NCBI RefSeq assembly: GCF_029223525.1
Contig: NZ_JARHTQ010000014.1
Span: 1 to 64,000, forward strand
Source: Streptantibioticus ferralitis
GTDB taxonomy: Bacteria; Actinomycetota; Actinomycetes; Streptomycetales; Streptomycetaceae
Reading direction: 5' to 3'
DNA: 64,000 nt
In this document: positions 43,713-52,641 of the stretch, one piece after another
Numbering within the stretch: the stretch's first letter is position 1
How the letters are laid out: each line of letters opens with the position of its first letter
The notes under the pieces: generated by a model
Seen by the model: the letters and a program-made list of their open reading frames with translations, nothing else
Told to the model about the DNA's origin: nothing
The model's database searches: none
Position numbers and translations under genes: made by a program

Positions 43713-44580
43713 CAGCCACCGCCTCGCCCGCCGATCCGCCCGAGGCCGCGCTCCCACCCGCGGCCGAGGCGCCGCCCGGGGAGCCGGGCTCACCCGAGAT
43801 CGCAGCCCCACCCGAGCCCGGGTATCCGCCCGCATCCGCCGCCCCGTCCGAAGCCCCCGCCGCGCCCGCGCCTTCCCCTGGCGGGTCGAACCGGTAACCG
43901 ACACCCCAGACGGTGCTGATCAACTTGGGGCGGGCCGGGTCCTCCTCGACCTTTTCGCGCAGGCGGCGCACATGCACCGTCACCGTCGACAGATCGCCGA
44001 ACTCCCAGCCCCACACGCGGTGCATCAGCTCCTCGCGCCCCACCACCCGGCCCGGGTGCCGCAGGAAGAAGGCGAGCAGGTCGAACTCGCGGATGGTCAG
44101 CGCGAGTTCGACACCGTCGCGGGTGGCCCGGCGGGCCGCCGGGTCGAGGGCGAGCGGGCCGGAGCGCAGCCAGGGGCCGGGCGCCGCCGGGGTTCCGGCG
44201 CGGCGCAGCACGGACTCCACGCGCAGCACCAGCTCACGCGGGCTGAACGGTTTGGTGACGTAGTCGTCCGCGCCGACCTCCAAGCCGAGGATCCGGTCGT
44301 CCTCGTCACCGCGGGCGGTCAGCATGACCACCGGTACCGGTCCCTGTTCGCGGATCCTGCGGCACACCTCAAGGCCGTCGAGGCCGGGCAGCATCAGGTC
44401 GAGCACCACCAGGTCAGGTCGTGCGGCGGCGGCGCGGGCCACGGCGGAGGGGCCGTCGGCCGCCCGGTCCACGGCGAACCCGGCACGGTCGAGGTACCCG
44501 GCGACGATCTCGGCGACGGTCGGATCGTCATCCACGACGAGGACCCGGCGGGCGGCGTTCTGAGCTGCTGCGGTGGTCAC
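43705..44580 (-). CDS. OmpR/PhoB-family response regulator with low-complexity tail
   Basis: 291 residues from GTG 44580. Receiver: VLVVDDDPTVAEIV, phospho-Asp in VVLDLMLPGLDG, Thr in VMLTARG and Lys in YVTKPFSP. The winged helix ends STVTVHVRRLREKVEEDP, then WGVGYRFDPP. About 57 residues of Gly/Ala/Ser (GASDGAADAGGYPGSGG and so on) follow, which is unusual for this family, normally about 230 residues. It is transcribed with the kinase and diverges from the glycosyltransferase operon, its likely target. Confidence 0.93.
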   Translation of the reverse strand: MTTAAAQNAARRVLVVDDDPTVAEIVAGYLDRAGFAVDRAADGPSAVARAAAARPDLVVLDLMLPGLDGLEVCRRIREQGPVPVVMLTARGDEDDRILGLEVGADDYVTKPFSPRELVLRVESVLRRAGTPAAPGPWLRSGPLALDPAARRATRDGVELALTIREFDLLAFFLRHPGRVVGREELMHRVWGWEFGDLSTVTVHVRRLREKVEEDPARPKLISTVWGVGYRFDPPGEGAGAAGASDGAADAGGYPGSGGAAISGEPGSPGGASAAGGSAASGGSAGEAVADA

Positions 44581-44703
44581 GCAACGAGTCTCGCACCGGG
44601 GCCGCCGGCATGCCGGGGCGCGTCCGCCTCCCGGGCCCGACGTCCGTGTTTCGTAAGGATCGGGAATCCGGAATGCGGACTTTGTCTTCGTAGGGTGAGG
44701 AGG

Positions 44704-45408
44704 GTGACCGAGAACCCCTCGCCGCCAGACGACGGCAGCCCCCTGATCGACGTTGTCCTGCCCTGCCTCGACGAGGCGGCCGCGCTGCCCTGGGTGCTGG
44801 ACCGGATCCCGCGCGGTTGGCGCGCGATCGTCGTCGACAACGGTTCGACCGACGGCTCGGCGGAACTCGCCGCCTCGCTCGGCGCCCATGTGGTCCATGA
44901 GCCGGTACGCGGCTTCGGCGCCGCATGCCACGCGGGGCTGCGGGCCGCCACCGCCGAGGTCGTCTGCTTCTGCGACTGCGATGCCTCGCTCGACCCCGGA
45001 CTGCTGCCGTCCGTCGCGCAGCCGGTACTGGACGGCAGCGCCGATCTCGTACTCGGTCGCCGCAGGCCGACCGTGCGCCGCGCCTGGCCGGTGCACGCGC
45101 GGCTCGCCAACCTCGAACTGGCCCGGCTGATCCGCCGCCGCACCGGTCTGCGGCTGCGCGACCTCGGCCCCATGCGCGCCGCGCGCCGTGAGCGGCTGCT
45201 CGCGCTCGACCTGTCCGACCGCCGCTCCGGCTATCCGCTGGAGATGGTGGTCCGGGCCGCCGACGCGGGCTGGCGGGTACGGGAACTGGACGTCCCGTAC
45301 GCGCCGCGAGCGGGCCGTTCCAAGGTCACCGGCACCTGGCGGGGCACCTGGCATGCGGTGCATGACATGAGGGCAGTGCTGCGCCGCCCGGCAGGGGCGG
45401 CGCGATGA
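44704..45408 (+). CDS. Family 2 glycosyltransferase
   Basis: 234 residues from a GTG with TGAGGAGG just before. GT-A fold marks: IDVVLPCLDEAAALPWVL, VVDNGSTDGSAELAASLGA, FCDCDASLDPG (metal-binding DxD-like) and SGYPLEMVVRAADAGW. Such DPM1/DPG-synthase-like enzymes move sugars to polyprenyl phosphate. The next gene overlaps (ATGA). The divergent two-component pair and the downstream GT87-like protein suggest a polyprenyl-sugar pathway at the membrane. The long frame open upstream is shadow of the regulator genes. Confidence 0.9.
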   Translation: MTENPSPPDDGSPLIDVVLPCLDEAAALPWVLDRIPRGWRAIVVDNGSTDGSAELAASLGAHVVHEPVRGFGAACHAGLRAATAEVVCFCDCDASLDPGLLPSVAQPVLDGSADLVLGRRRPTVRRAWPVHARLANLELARLIRRRTGLRLRDLGPMRAARRERLLALDLSDRRSGYPLEMVVRAADAGWRVRELDVPYAPRAGRSKVTGTWRGTWHAVHDMRAVLRRPAGAAR

Positions 45409-46070
45409 GTGCGACACCTCTTTCGGCGGCCGGACCGTCCGGCCCGGCGACACTGCTGGTGATCGCCAAGGAACCGGTGCCCGGCCGGGTCAAGACCCGG
45501 CTCACCCCTCCCTTCAGCCCCCAACAGGCGGCGGCGCTGGCGGAAGCCGCGCTGACGGACACCCTGGACGCGGTGCGGCGGGCGCCCGCCCGGCGGCGTG
45601 TGCTGGTGCTGGACGGCGCGCCCGGCTGCTGGCTGCCGCCGGGCTTCGAGGTGGTGCCGCAGGTGGCGGGCGGACTGGACGAGCGACTTGCCGCGGCCTT
45701 CGCCGCCTGCTCGGAAGGGCCCGCACTGCTGGTCGGTATGGACACTCCGCAGCTCAGCCCCGAACTCCTGGCCCCCGCACTGGATCCGGCGTCATGGCAG
45801 CGGTGCGACGCCTGGTTCGGCCCGGCCGCGGACGGCGGGTTCTGGGCGCTGGGACTCGCCGCGCCCAACCCCTCGTTGCTCCGTGGCGTACCGATGTCCA
45901 CCAGCCGCACCGGGCAGGTGCAGCGGCAGCGTCTCGTCGATGCCGGGCTGCGGGTGTGCGACCTGCCGCCACTACGGGACGTCGACACCGCGGCGGACGC
46001 CGCCGCCGTCGCCGCCGAGGCGCCCGGCTCCCGCTTCGCCGCCCTACTCACCGGGTTCACCGCCTCATGA
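45405..46070 (+). CDS. DUF2064 (TIGR04282-like) glycosyltransferase-related protein
   Basis: 221 residues. The nucleotide-transferase-like start LLVIAKEPVPGRVKTRLTPPF and the later LLVGMDTPQLSPELL, then GPAADGGFWALGL, are typical of the DUF2064 family, which is named after arsenosugar clusters but is common elsewhere. It starts in an ATGA overlap with the glycosyltransferase and ends in one with the methyltransferase. Likely a nucleotidyl- or glycosyltransferase in the same pathway. Reaction not established. Confidence 0.88.
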   Translation: MSATPLSAAGPSGPATLLVIAKEPVPGRVKTRLTPPFSPQQAAALAEAALTDTLDAVRRAPARRRVLVLDGAPGCWLPPGFEVVPQVAGGLDERLAAAFAACSEGPALLVGMDTPQLSPELLAPALDPASWQRCDAWFGPAADGGFWALGLAAPNPSLLRGVPMSTSRTGQVQRQRLVDAGLRVCDLPPLRDVDTAADAAAVAAEAPGSRFAALLTGFTAS

Positions 46071-46780
46071 GCACAACAGAACTGACGACACGCCAGGAAG
46101 GCAGGCGGCAGGGCACGCAGAGCGAGCCATGGGTGGACGACCCGTACTCCCGCGCCCTGCGCAGCGGCCGCGGACCGCTCTTCCTGCGCCGGTCCGACGG
46201 CTGGCTGCTGCCGCTGGACGTGGAGCGCTGGTGCGCCGCGCCGGACGCCGCCGACACCGCGCTGCTGCGCCGATGCCGCGGCCCGGTGCTCGACATCGGC
46301 TGCGGGCCCGGGCGCCTGGTGGCGGCACTGACGGCGTACGGACACTGCGCGCTCGGTGTCGACGTCAGCCCGGCGGCCGTGGCCCGCACCCGGGGGGCGG
46401 GCGGCGCCGTACTGCACCGTTCGGTCTTCGAACGGCTGCCCGCCGAGGGCGGTTGGGCCACCGCGCTGCTCGCCGACGGCAACATCGGCATCGGCGGCGA
46501 CCCGCACGCGCTGCTGCTGCGCATACGCGAACTCGTCGCCCCCGGCGGCCGGTTGCTGGTCGAGGCGGCCCCGTACGACGTGGACGAGCGCCTGACCGTA
46601 CGGGTGGAGGACGCGCGTGGCCGCCACGGCAGCGACTTCCCGTGGGCCCGACTGGGCACACGCGCACTGCTCGCCGCGGCGGCCGACACCGGCTGGACCC
46701 CGGCGGAACACTGGGAGGCCGACGGCCGTCCGTTCGTCGATCTGCGCCACCGGAGGGGAGCCGGCGCGAAACCCCACTAG
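46067..46780 (+). CDS. Class I SAM-dependent methyltransferase of the glycosyltransferase operon
   Basis: 237 residues from ATG 46067. Motif I is VLDIGCGPGRLVAALTAYG, followed by GVDVSPAAVARTRG and LLADGNIGIGGDP. It is translationally coupled to DUF2064. The preceding N-terminal part has DDPYSRALRSGRGPLFLRRSDGW. The related Streptomyces cluster, as I recall it, places this gene next to a molybdopterin oxidoreductase, which here lies 1.6 kb away on the other strand. It probably modifies the same lipid-linked or secondary product. Confidence 0.88.
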   Translation: MSTTELTTRQEGRRQGTQSEPWVDDPYSRALRSGRGPLFLRRSDGWLLPLDVERWCAAPDAADTALLRRCRGPVLDIGCGPGRLVAALTAYGHCALGVDVSPAAVARTRGAGGAVLHRSVFERLPAEGGWATALLADGNIGIGGDPHALLLRIRELVAPGGRLLVEAAPYDVDERLTVRVEDARGRHGSDFPWARLGTRALLAAAADTGWTPAEHWEADGRPFVDLRHRRGAGAKPH

Positions 46781-46790
46781 GGTCGTCGCC

Positions 46791-47579
46791 GTGAACCGTA
46801 CGGACCGGCTGTACGCCCTCGTCGAAGAGCTGCGCGCCGCCTCACCCCGCCCCCGAAGCGCCCGCTGGCTCGCCGAGTGCTTCGAGGTCAGCACCCGCAC
46901 CATCGAGCGCGATCTGAGCGCCCTTCAGCAGTCCGGCGTGCCGGTCTACGCGGAGCAGGGACGATCCGGAGGCTACGTCCTGGACAAGGAACGCACCCTT
47001 CCACCGCTGAACATCACCCCCGCGCAGGCCACAGCACTCGCCGTCGGCCTGCACACGCTCGACGGAACGCCGTTCGCCGCCGACGCGCGGGACGCCCTGC
47101 GCAAGGTACTCGCGGTGATGCCGGAGCGAGAGCGGGCGGCGGTGCGCGAGTACGCCGCGCGGGTGCAGCTCCTGGTGCCGCCGTCGCCGTCGCCCGAGGT
47201 GCCACTGGTGCTGCGTGAGGCGCTCTCCACCCGGCATGTGCTGCGGCTGCTCTACGCCGACGCGCGGGGCGAGACGACCGAGCGGCTGGTCGAACCCCTG
47301 GGGTTCCTCGGCGGCGAGCAGTGGTACCTGATCGCGTGGTGCCGATTGCGCGACGCCGTGCGCGGATTCCGCCTCGACCGGATCCAGGAGGCGCACCAAC
47401 TCGACGAGATCGCGCCGCCGCGTCAGATCGACCTCGCCGAGCTGGACACCTTCGGCCGTGAGAAGACCCGGTTGAGCGAGATCGTCCAGCAGAAGTCGTC
47501 ACCACCAGGCCGCAAACACCGACAGGACGGTGTCGCCGGAGCCCTGAAAGCTGGTACCCGACCAGCCCGACAAGCCTGA
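46791..47579 (+). CDS. WYL-domain transcriptional regulator (YafY-like)
   Basis: 262 residues from a GTG at 46791. N-terminal winged HTH: RWLAECFEVSTRTIERDLSAL. The WYL domain reads VEPLGFLGGEQWYLIAWCRL, then VRGFRLDRI. These proteins sense nucleotides, ssDNA or small molecules. It is 17 bases before the NTF2-like gene and may regulate it. Both sit inside the glycosyltransferase-oxidoreductase cluster and are probably an independent insertion. The C-terminus is basic and irregular. Confidence 0.88.
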   Translation: MNRTDRLYALVEELRAASPRPRSARWLAECFEVSTRTIERDLSALQQSGVPVYAEQGRSGGYVLDKERTLPPLNITPAQATALAVGLHTLDGTPFAADARDALRKVLAVMPERERAAVREYAARVQLLVPPSPSPEVPLVLREALSTRHVLRLLYADARGETTERLVEPLGFLGGEQWYLIAWCRLRDAVRGFRLDRIQEAHQLDEIAPPRQIDLAELDTFGREKTRLSEIVQQKSSPPGRKHRQDGVAGALKAGTRPARQA

Positions 47580-47596
47580 CAGGAAAGGCATCCGGC

Positions 47597-48019
47597 ATGA
47601 CCACGCACACCCAGGCGACCAACCTTACCCGCGGCCACGGCATCGCCCTGTTCGACCAGTGGACGGCGATCTGGAACGGCGAACTGACGCTCGCCGCGCG
47701 GACCCTCACCCCCGGCTTCCGGATCCACTTCGGCGGCGTCAGCTCCGCCGACACCGATGCCTTCCGCGGTCCCGCCCAACTGGCGGCCTACATCGGGGAG
47801 TTCCGGGACCGGTACCCCGCTCCCGGACTGCGCTACGCCGTCGACGGGGCGCCCGTCGTGGACCCGGTCACCGGGTACGTGGTCGCCCGCTGGACGGTGG
47901 ACGTCCCGGACACGGCGGGTGCCACCACCACCAAGAGCGGAATCGACATGCTCGCCGTGGCCGGCGACCGCATCGCCGAGGTGTGGTCAGTCACCGGGGC
48001 CCGCCGCTTCGCGCCGTGA
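47597..48019 (+). CDS. NTF2-like (SnoaL-type) protein
   Basis: 140 residues with AGGAAAGG upstream. The cone-shaped alpha+beta fold is readable: FDQWTAIWNGELTLAARTL, AYIGEFRDRYPAPGLRYAVDG, VVARWTVDV and IDMLAVAGDRIAEVWSVTG. SnoaL-like proteins are cyclases, isomerases or hydroxylases in small-molecule metabolism. It is paired with a WYL regulator. Its 3-prime end overlaps the convergent membrane protein gene by 33 bases. Confidence 0.85.
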   Translation: MTTHTQATNLTRGHGIALFDQWTAIWNGELTLAARTLTPGFRIHFGGVSSADTDAFRGPAQLAAYIGEFRDRYPAPGLRYAVDGAPVVDPVTGYVVARWTVDVPDTAGATTTKSGIDMLAVAGDRIAEVWSVTGARRFAP

Positions 48020-48421
48020 CGTGTGCCGCGCCCGCACTGCGGACACGGCCGCAACCACCGCGGTAGCGGCGGCCACCGCGCCCAGCGCGATGAGCCAGTT
48101 GCGTCCGTAGTCCAGTGGCAGCACGGTGGGGTTGCCCGCCGGGGTGCCGGGACCCACGAGCGCGGGCAGCGCCACCGCCGTCAGGCACCCCGCCGCGATC
48201 AGGCCGCCGCGCAGCGGACCGCGTAGCCAGCGCGGCCCGCGCAGCGCGGCCCCGATCGCCAGCACCAGCGGGACCAGCGCACCGTCGTGCAGCAGCACCG
48301 CACCGGCCAGCCACTGTGCCACATCGATCGGGTCACGCACATAGGGATCGGTGAGCAGGATCGTCAGGCCGATGCCCATGGCCGTGAGCCCGAACGCACC
48401 GACTGCCAGCCGGATCTTCAT
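47987..48421 (-). CDS. Small membrane protein of the molybdopterin oxidoreductase operon
   Basis: 144 residues from ATG 48421, which shares a base with the oxidoreductase stop (TGATG). Four hydrophobic helices are seen (GAFGLTAMGIGLTILL, WLAGAVLLHDGALVPLVLAIG, LIAAGCLTAVALPALV, WLIALGAVAAATAVVAAVSAV). No enzyme residues are obvious. It may anchor the oxidoreductase or pass electrons, but function is unknown. Confidence 0.8.
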   Translation of the reverse strand: MKIRLAVGAFGLTAMGIGLTILLTDPYVRDPIDVAQWLAGAVLLHDGALVPLVLAIGAALRGPRWLRGPLRGGLIAAGCLTAVALPALVGPGTPAGNPTVLPLDYGRNWLIALGAVAAATAVVAAVSAVRARHTSRREAAGPGD

Positions 48422-49587
48422 CACAGCACCTCCAGTCGCGTGACCCACTTGGTCTGCAGCACACCCGGGCGGTTCGGGGCGATGATCCGGGCCGGGAAAC
48501 CGTGGTCGTACGAGAGCGGTTCGCCGTTCAGCGAGAGCGCTAGCAGCGTCAGCGGATCGCGGGCGTAGGAGGCCCCCATCTCGGACACCCCGAAGTTTCC
48601 GCCGCGCTCCAGCGACACCACCCGGACACGGGCGTGCGCGGAGGCGCCCGCGTGGTCGAGCAGGTCCCGTACCGGGACACCGGTCCAGTGCCCGTTCCTG
48701 CTCCAGCCTTCGACACAGGCGATCGGGAGGGTGGCGGTCCGCTGGGCCATTGCCCGCAGTTGAGGAAGCGACAGCTCATAGGGTCGCGGACCCGCGACGT
48801 GCAGCCGCCAGCCGGACACCGAAGACGCGGTGATGCCCGCCGCGGCGGCGGTCCGGTTGACCGGCAGGTGCTGCGGGCCGTGATCCGGTTGGCGCGCCCC
48901 CAGCAGATCGAGGTCCTTGAGCGGGCCGAGGGCCTGCCCCACCGTCGTCAGCGTCACCGCGCCCACCGCCGCGCCCACCGCGGCGACGAACGACCGCCGG
49001 TCAGGCCCGTCCGGGTCCGGCAGCGGATCGGTCGAAGAAGGCCGCGCCCGCCGCCAACTCTCCGCGATCACCGGTGCCTTGACCGCGATGTGCAGCAGCA
49101 GTGAGCCGACCGCCACCCAGGCCAGCGCGAAGTGCACCTGGCGGAACGGGAACGGCCACGGGTACCACTGCACCGTGTCCAGCAGTCCGGTGAACAGCTC
49201 CAGCAGCACACTCGCGACCAGCACCGCGATCGACAGCCGCTCCAGCGCGTGCAGTACCGACCTCACCGGCGGCCATTCGAACAGCCGTGGATACACCGTC
49301 CACAACTTCGCCAGCAACAGCGGAATGGCGGCGATCCCGCTCGCCACGTGCAATCCCTGAGTGACCCGGTACCCCCATGCCGGACGGCTCGGCAGCACGT
49401 CCACAGCCCAACTCGGCGGCTGCTGAAGGTAGTGGCTGAACACCCCGGTCACAAAGCAGGTCAAGATGGCGGCGCCCAGCACCCGTCCGACCACCGTCGC
49501 GGTACGCGCGTCGTGCAACCGCCCCTTGAAGGCGGGCAGCGGTGGTCGGAACGAGGGAAGCGGGGACCGGAATCGGATCGCTCTCAT
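48421..49587 (-). CDS. Membrane-anchored molybdopterin-dependent oxidoreductase (sulfite-oxidase fold)
   Basis: 388 residues. The first half has a b561-like membrane part with several helices and histidines (VTQGLHVASG, LHALERLSIAVLV, QVHFALAWVAVGSLLLHIAV). The C-terminal half from SGWRLHVAGPRPYELSLPQL is a sulfite-oxidase-type Mo domain with the Mo-ligand Cys in PIACVEGWSRNGHW and GFPARIIAPNRPGVLQTKWV. It contains an RRSFVAAVGAAVGAVTL segment near the middle, Tat-like. It likely faces outside and oxidises or reduces an unknown substrate. The gene is divergent from the GT87-like gene. Confidence 0.9.
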   Translation of the reverse strand: MRAIRFRSPLPSFRPPLPAFKGRLHDARTATVVGRVLGAAILTCFVTGVFSHYLQQPPSWAVDVLPSRPAWGYRVTQGLHVASGIAAIPLLLAKLWTVYPRLFEWPPVRSVLHALERLSIAVLVASVLLELFTGLLDTVQWYPWPFPFRQVHFALAWVAVGSLLLHIAVKAPVIAESWRRARPSSTDPLPDPDGPDRRSFVAAVGAAVGAVTLTTVGQALGPLKDLDLLGARQPDHGPQHLPVNRTAAAAGITASSVSGWRLHVAGPRPYELSLPQLRAMAQRTATLPIACVEGWSRNGHWTGVPVRDLLDHAGASAHARVRVVSLERGGNFGVSEMGASYARDPLTLLALSLNGEPLSYDHGFPARIIAPNRPGVLQTKWVTRLEVL

Positions 49588-49691
49588 GCTTCCATCCCAC
49601 AGCCTCAAAGCCGATCACGGCGGCTTTCACTCCTTACGGAATGCGGACAACGCGTCCGGGAAGATCGCTTTGGGCCGCCTCGGCTGCCAAC

Positions 49692-51068
49692 GTGGCAGTC
49701 GTGGGAGTACGTACCGTCATCACCGCCGCCCTGCTCGCCGCCCTGACCGCGGTCACCGCCGCCACCCTGCGCGTGGGCGGTGATCTTGGCGCGCCCGGAC
49801 ACCTGCTGATCTGGTACGGCGTCGGCTGGGCGCTGTTCGCGGCAGCCGCCTGGACGGTACGCAAGGTGCCGCCCCGGGCGGCGGCGGCGCTCGTCCTCAT
49901 CGGCGGGGTGGCGCTGTCCGCCGCCGCCCTGTCGGCACCGCCGCGCACCAGCGACGACATGTACCGCTACGCATGGGACGGCCGGGTGCAGGCGGCGGGG
50001 ATCTCTCCGTACGCCTATCCGCCCGCGGCGCCGCAACTGGCCCGGCTGCGTGACCCCTGGCTCTTTCCGTCCGGCACCGGATGCCAGGGCTGGGATCTGC
50101 ACCAGGCTCCGACGGGCGTGTGCACCCACATCAACCGGCCGACCGTGCACACCATTTACCCGCCCGTCGCCGAGGGCTGGTACCTGGGCGTGCACGCCGT
50201 CTCCCCGGCGGGCAGCCGCCACAAGCCGTTCCAGATCGCGGGCGCGGTCCTCGCCGTCGCGACCACCGGCGCACTGCTCCTGGTACTGCGGCGGCGCGGC
50301 GATCCCTGGCAGGCCGCGCTGTGGGCGTGGTGTCCCGCCGTACCCATCGGCGCGGTGAACGACGCGCATGTCGACACCCTCGGCGTGCTGTTCACGGTGC
50401 TCGCCTTCGGGGTCGGGCCCGGGGTACGCCGCGGGGCGCTGGTCGGCGCGGGCATCGCCGTCAAACTGCTGCCGGGACTGGTGCTGCCCGGTGCCCTGTC
50501 CGGCCTGCTGGCCCCGGGCCGGCGCCTGCGAGACCGGCTGGCCGAGGCCGCCAGAGTGCTGGTGCCCGCGGTCCTGGTGGTCGCCCTCGCCTACCTGCCG
50601 TACGTACTCGTCTCGGGCACCGGGGTGATCGGCTACCTTCCCGGCTATCTGCACGAAGAGGGGTACGACGCGGGCAGCGTCGGCCGGTTCGCGGTGCTGC
50701 GGCTGGTCCTGCCGGACGCGTGGGCGGGACCGGTCGCCATCGCGGCGATAGCGCTGGCCGCCCTGTACGTGCTGCGCCGCGGAGACCCCCAACGGCCCTG
50801 GCGCGGCGCGCTGTTGGTCACCGGTACCGCGCTGCTCGTGACCTCGCCCGGCTACTACTGGTACGCGCTGCTGGTGGTCGCCCTGGTGGCGCTGGACGGC
50901 CGCTGGGAGTGGCTGGCGGTGCCCGCCGCGGGCATGGTCCTGTACATCGAGACCGCGCAGGGGCTACGGGGCATCCCGGTCCAGGCCTGGCCGTTCGGAC
51001 TGGCCGCCGTGATCGTGGCAACCGGCGCGGCGGTACGGCTGCGCGCCGGGCGCAGAGGTGACGCGTGA
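49692..51068 (+). CDS. GT87-like polyprenyl-sugar mannosyltransferase (integral membrane)
   Basis: About 458 residues; GTG at 49692 or 49701. Ten or more hydrophobic helices. In loop 1, SDDMYRYAWDGRVQAAGISPYAYPP is the hallmark acidic region of GT-C glycosyltransferases (GT87/DUF2029). Other conserved parts are THINRPTVHTIYPPVAEG, NDAHVDTLGVL and TSPGYYWYALLVV. It uses polyprenyl-phosphate sugars at the outer face of the membrane. The upstream GT2 gene could supply the polyprenyl donor. The acceptor is unknown. Confidence 0.87.
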   Translation: MAVVGVRTVITAALLAALTAVTAATLRVGGDLGAPGHLLIWYGVGWALFAAAAWTVRKVPPRAAAALVLIGGVALSAAALSAPPRTSDDMYRYAWDGRVQAAGISPYAYPPAAPQLARLRDPWLFPSGTGCQGWDLHQAPTGVCTHINRPTVHTIYPPVAEGWYLGVHAVSPAGSRHKPFQIAGAVLAVATTGALLLVLRRRGDPWQAALWAWCPAVPIGAVNDAHVDTLGVLFTVLAFGVGPGVRRGALVGAGIAVKLLPGLVLPGALSGLLAPGRRLRDRLAEAARVLVPAVLVVALAYLPYVLVSGTGVIGYLPGYLHEEGYDAGSVGRFAVLRLVLPDAWAGPVAIAAIALAALYVLRRGDPQRPWRGALLVTGTALLVTSPGYYWYALLVVALVALDGRWEWLAVPAAGMVLYIETAQGLRGIPVQAWPFGLAAVIVATGAAVRLRAGRRGDA

Positions 51069-51073
51069 CCTGG

Positions 51074-51628
51074 TCAGATGTCACCGGGAAGCAGCGCGTA
51101 CATCACCATGTCCCGGCGCTCACCGCCGATCTCCCGCCACCCCCGCAGCAGCCCCTCCCGGTGAAATCCCGCGCGCTCGGCGGTGCGCAGCGATCCCGTG
51201 TTCCACGGTTCCACGTAGAGCTCAAGCCGGTCCAGGCCCAGCGTGGACAGGCCCCATGTGCTCATCGCCCGAACTGCGCTGAGTGCCGCTCCCTGACCGC
51301 GTGCGGAGGCCGCCACCCAGTAGCCGAGGGACGCCCGCCCCTCCCCGAGCGGCCGGAACGAGGCGGCGCCGACCGCGCGGTCATCGCGGTTGCGGACGAT
51401 GACGAACGTGAAGCCCTCGCCGCTGGCGGCCCGTTGCCACTGCCGTTGGACGAAGCTGACGGCAGCCGCTTCCGAATATACGGACGGCACGGTGGTGATG
51501 CGCGGGATGTAAGGATCGGCCGAGGCCTCGCGCACCAGCCCCAGATCCCGCAGGGACCACGCGCGCAGCGAGAAGTCCCCGGCCGGAAGGTGGGGGACGA
51601 CAAGAGGAGGGATCAGCGCGGACACCAT
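51074..51628 (-). CDS. GNAT-family N-acetyltransferase (RimJ-like)
   Basis: 184 residues. GNAT acetyl-CoA site is seen in YWVAASARGQGAALSAVRAM, and the C-terminus has LYVEPWNTGSLRTAERAGFHREGLLR, typical of the ribosomal-protein acetyltransferase-like subgroup. The gene end meets the membrane glycosyltransferase gene end 5 bases away. Substrate unknown. Confidence 0.9.
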   Translation of the reverse strand: MVSALIPPLVVPHLPAGDFSLRAWSLRDLGLVREASADPYIPRITTVPSVYSEAAAVSFVQRQWQRAASGEGFTFVIVRNRDDRAVGAASFRPLGEGRASLGYWVAASARGQGAALSAVRAMSTWGLSTLGLDRLELYVEPWNTGSLRTAERAGFHREGLLRGWREIGGERRDMVMYALLPGDI

Positions 51629-51763
51629 GGACGCATCCTGCCGGGGTCAACGCGCGGGGCGCACGCGGTTGTCGGGGCCGGGCGGAGGGACCGGGCCCTG
51701 CCGCCGGTTGCGTGGTGGTGGGAAGATCGGCAGTCCCGACCGCCACGTTCAAGGACTGGACCG

Positions 51764-52507
51764 ATGACCGCACCGACCCCGCCAGCGCGGATCACGCCCC
51801 GCGTGCTCGGCACCGGCCCGCTGCCCGACGGCCTCGAGCGACCCGGGCCCGGGGCTCCGGCACACGTCTGGCTGCTGCGGATTTCCAGCCATGCCGCCGC
51901 GTTGTCCGCCGATCCGAGCGGACTCGACGTCTTCGACGCGACGGAACGCCAACGCCACCAGGCGTTCATCCGGGCGGCCGACCGCGATCGCTACGCGGTC
52001 GCGCACGTCGGGTTGAGGCGGCTGCTCGGCGGCTATCTGGGCACCGAGCCGGGCGACATCGTCCTGGTGCGCGAACCGTGCCCGCTGTGCGGCGGTCCGC
52101 ATGGCCGCCCCGCCGTCAGCGATGACGGACCGCACTTCTCGCTCTCGCACAGCGGCGATCTGGTCCTGATCGCCGTCGCCGGTTCTCCGGTCGGCGCCGA
52201 TGTGGAGGAGATCCCGACCGTCTCGGTGGCCGACGACGTCGCGCGGAGCCTTCATCCGCGGGAGCGGGCGGAGCTGGCCGCACTGCCCCCCGCCGACCGC
52301 ACGCTCGCCTTCTCCCGCTGCTGGACCAGGAAGGAGGCCTACCTCAAGGGCACCGGCGAGGGCCTGGCAGGCGGCCCGGAACACACCTATGTGGGCACCG
52401 GCGCCGAGCCCGCGGACGTCACCGGCTGGGCGCTCGTGGACGTCACCGTCGACGACGGATACGGCGCGGCCATCGCGACCGCCCTACCCCGCAGCTCAGC
52501 ACACTGA
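51764..52507 (+). CDS. Sfp-type 4-prime-phosphopantetheinyl transferase
   Basis: 247 residues. Conserved parts: HFSLSHSGDLVLIAVAG, VGADVEEIP with the Mg-binding Asp and Glu, and FSRCWTRKEAYLKGTGEGL with the catalytic Lys-Glu. Substrate-binding region R-Y-x-x-A-H appears as DRYAVAHVGLRRLLG. It activates carrier-protein domains of polyketide or nonribosomal peptide synthases with CoA. No such synthase is in the window, so it is a stand-alone enzyme. The ATG at 51764 has no strong SD. Confidence 0.93.
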   Translation: MTAPTPPARITPRVLGTGPLPDGLERPGPGAPAHVWLLRISSHAAALSADPSGLDVFDATERQRHQAFIRAADRDRYAVAHVGLRRLLGGYLGTEPGDIVLVREPCPLCGGPHGRPAVSDDGPHFSLSHSGDLVLIAVAGSPVGADVEEIPTVSVADDVARSLHPRERAELAALPPADRTLAFSRCWTRKEAYLKGTGEGLAGGPEHTYVGTGAEPADVTGWALVDVTVDDGYGAAIATALPRSSAH

Positions 52508-52641
52508 TGGACATTCAACAGGCTTTCGTCAAGGGGCGGTTACCCCAAACCGGGAAAGTGGCCGCAATCAGCTCACGGGTCGGCATCGGTCGCGCGGATC
52601 CCCTTGGGCGGGCGCTGTCCCACGAGTAGTGTCCGGGGGCC

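Noticed and set aside
42679-44703. Plus-strand open frame running into the glycosyltransferase
   Set aside because: It is antisense to the kinase and regulator; homology starts at the GTG at 44704.
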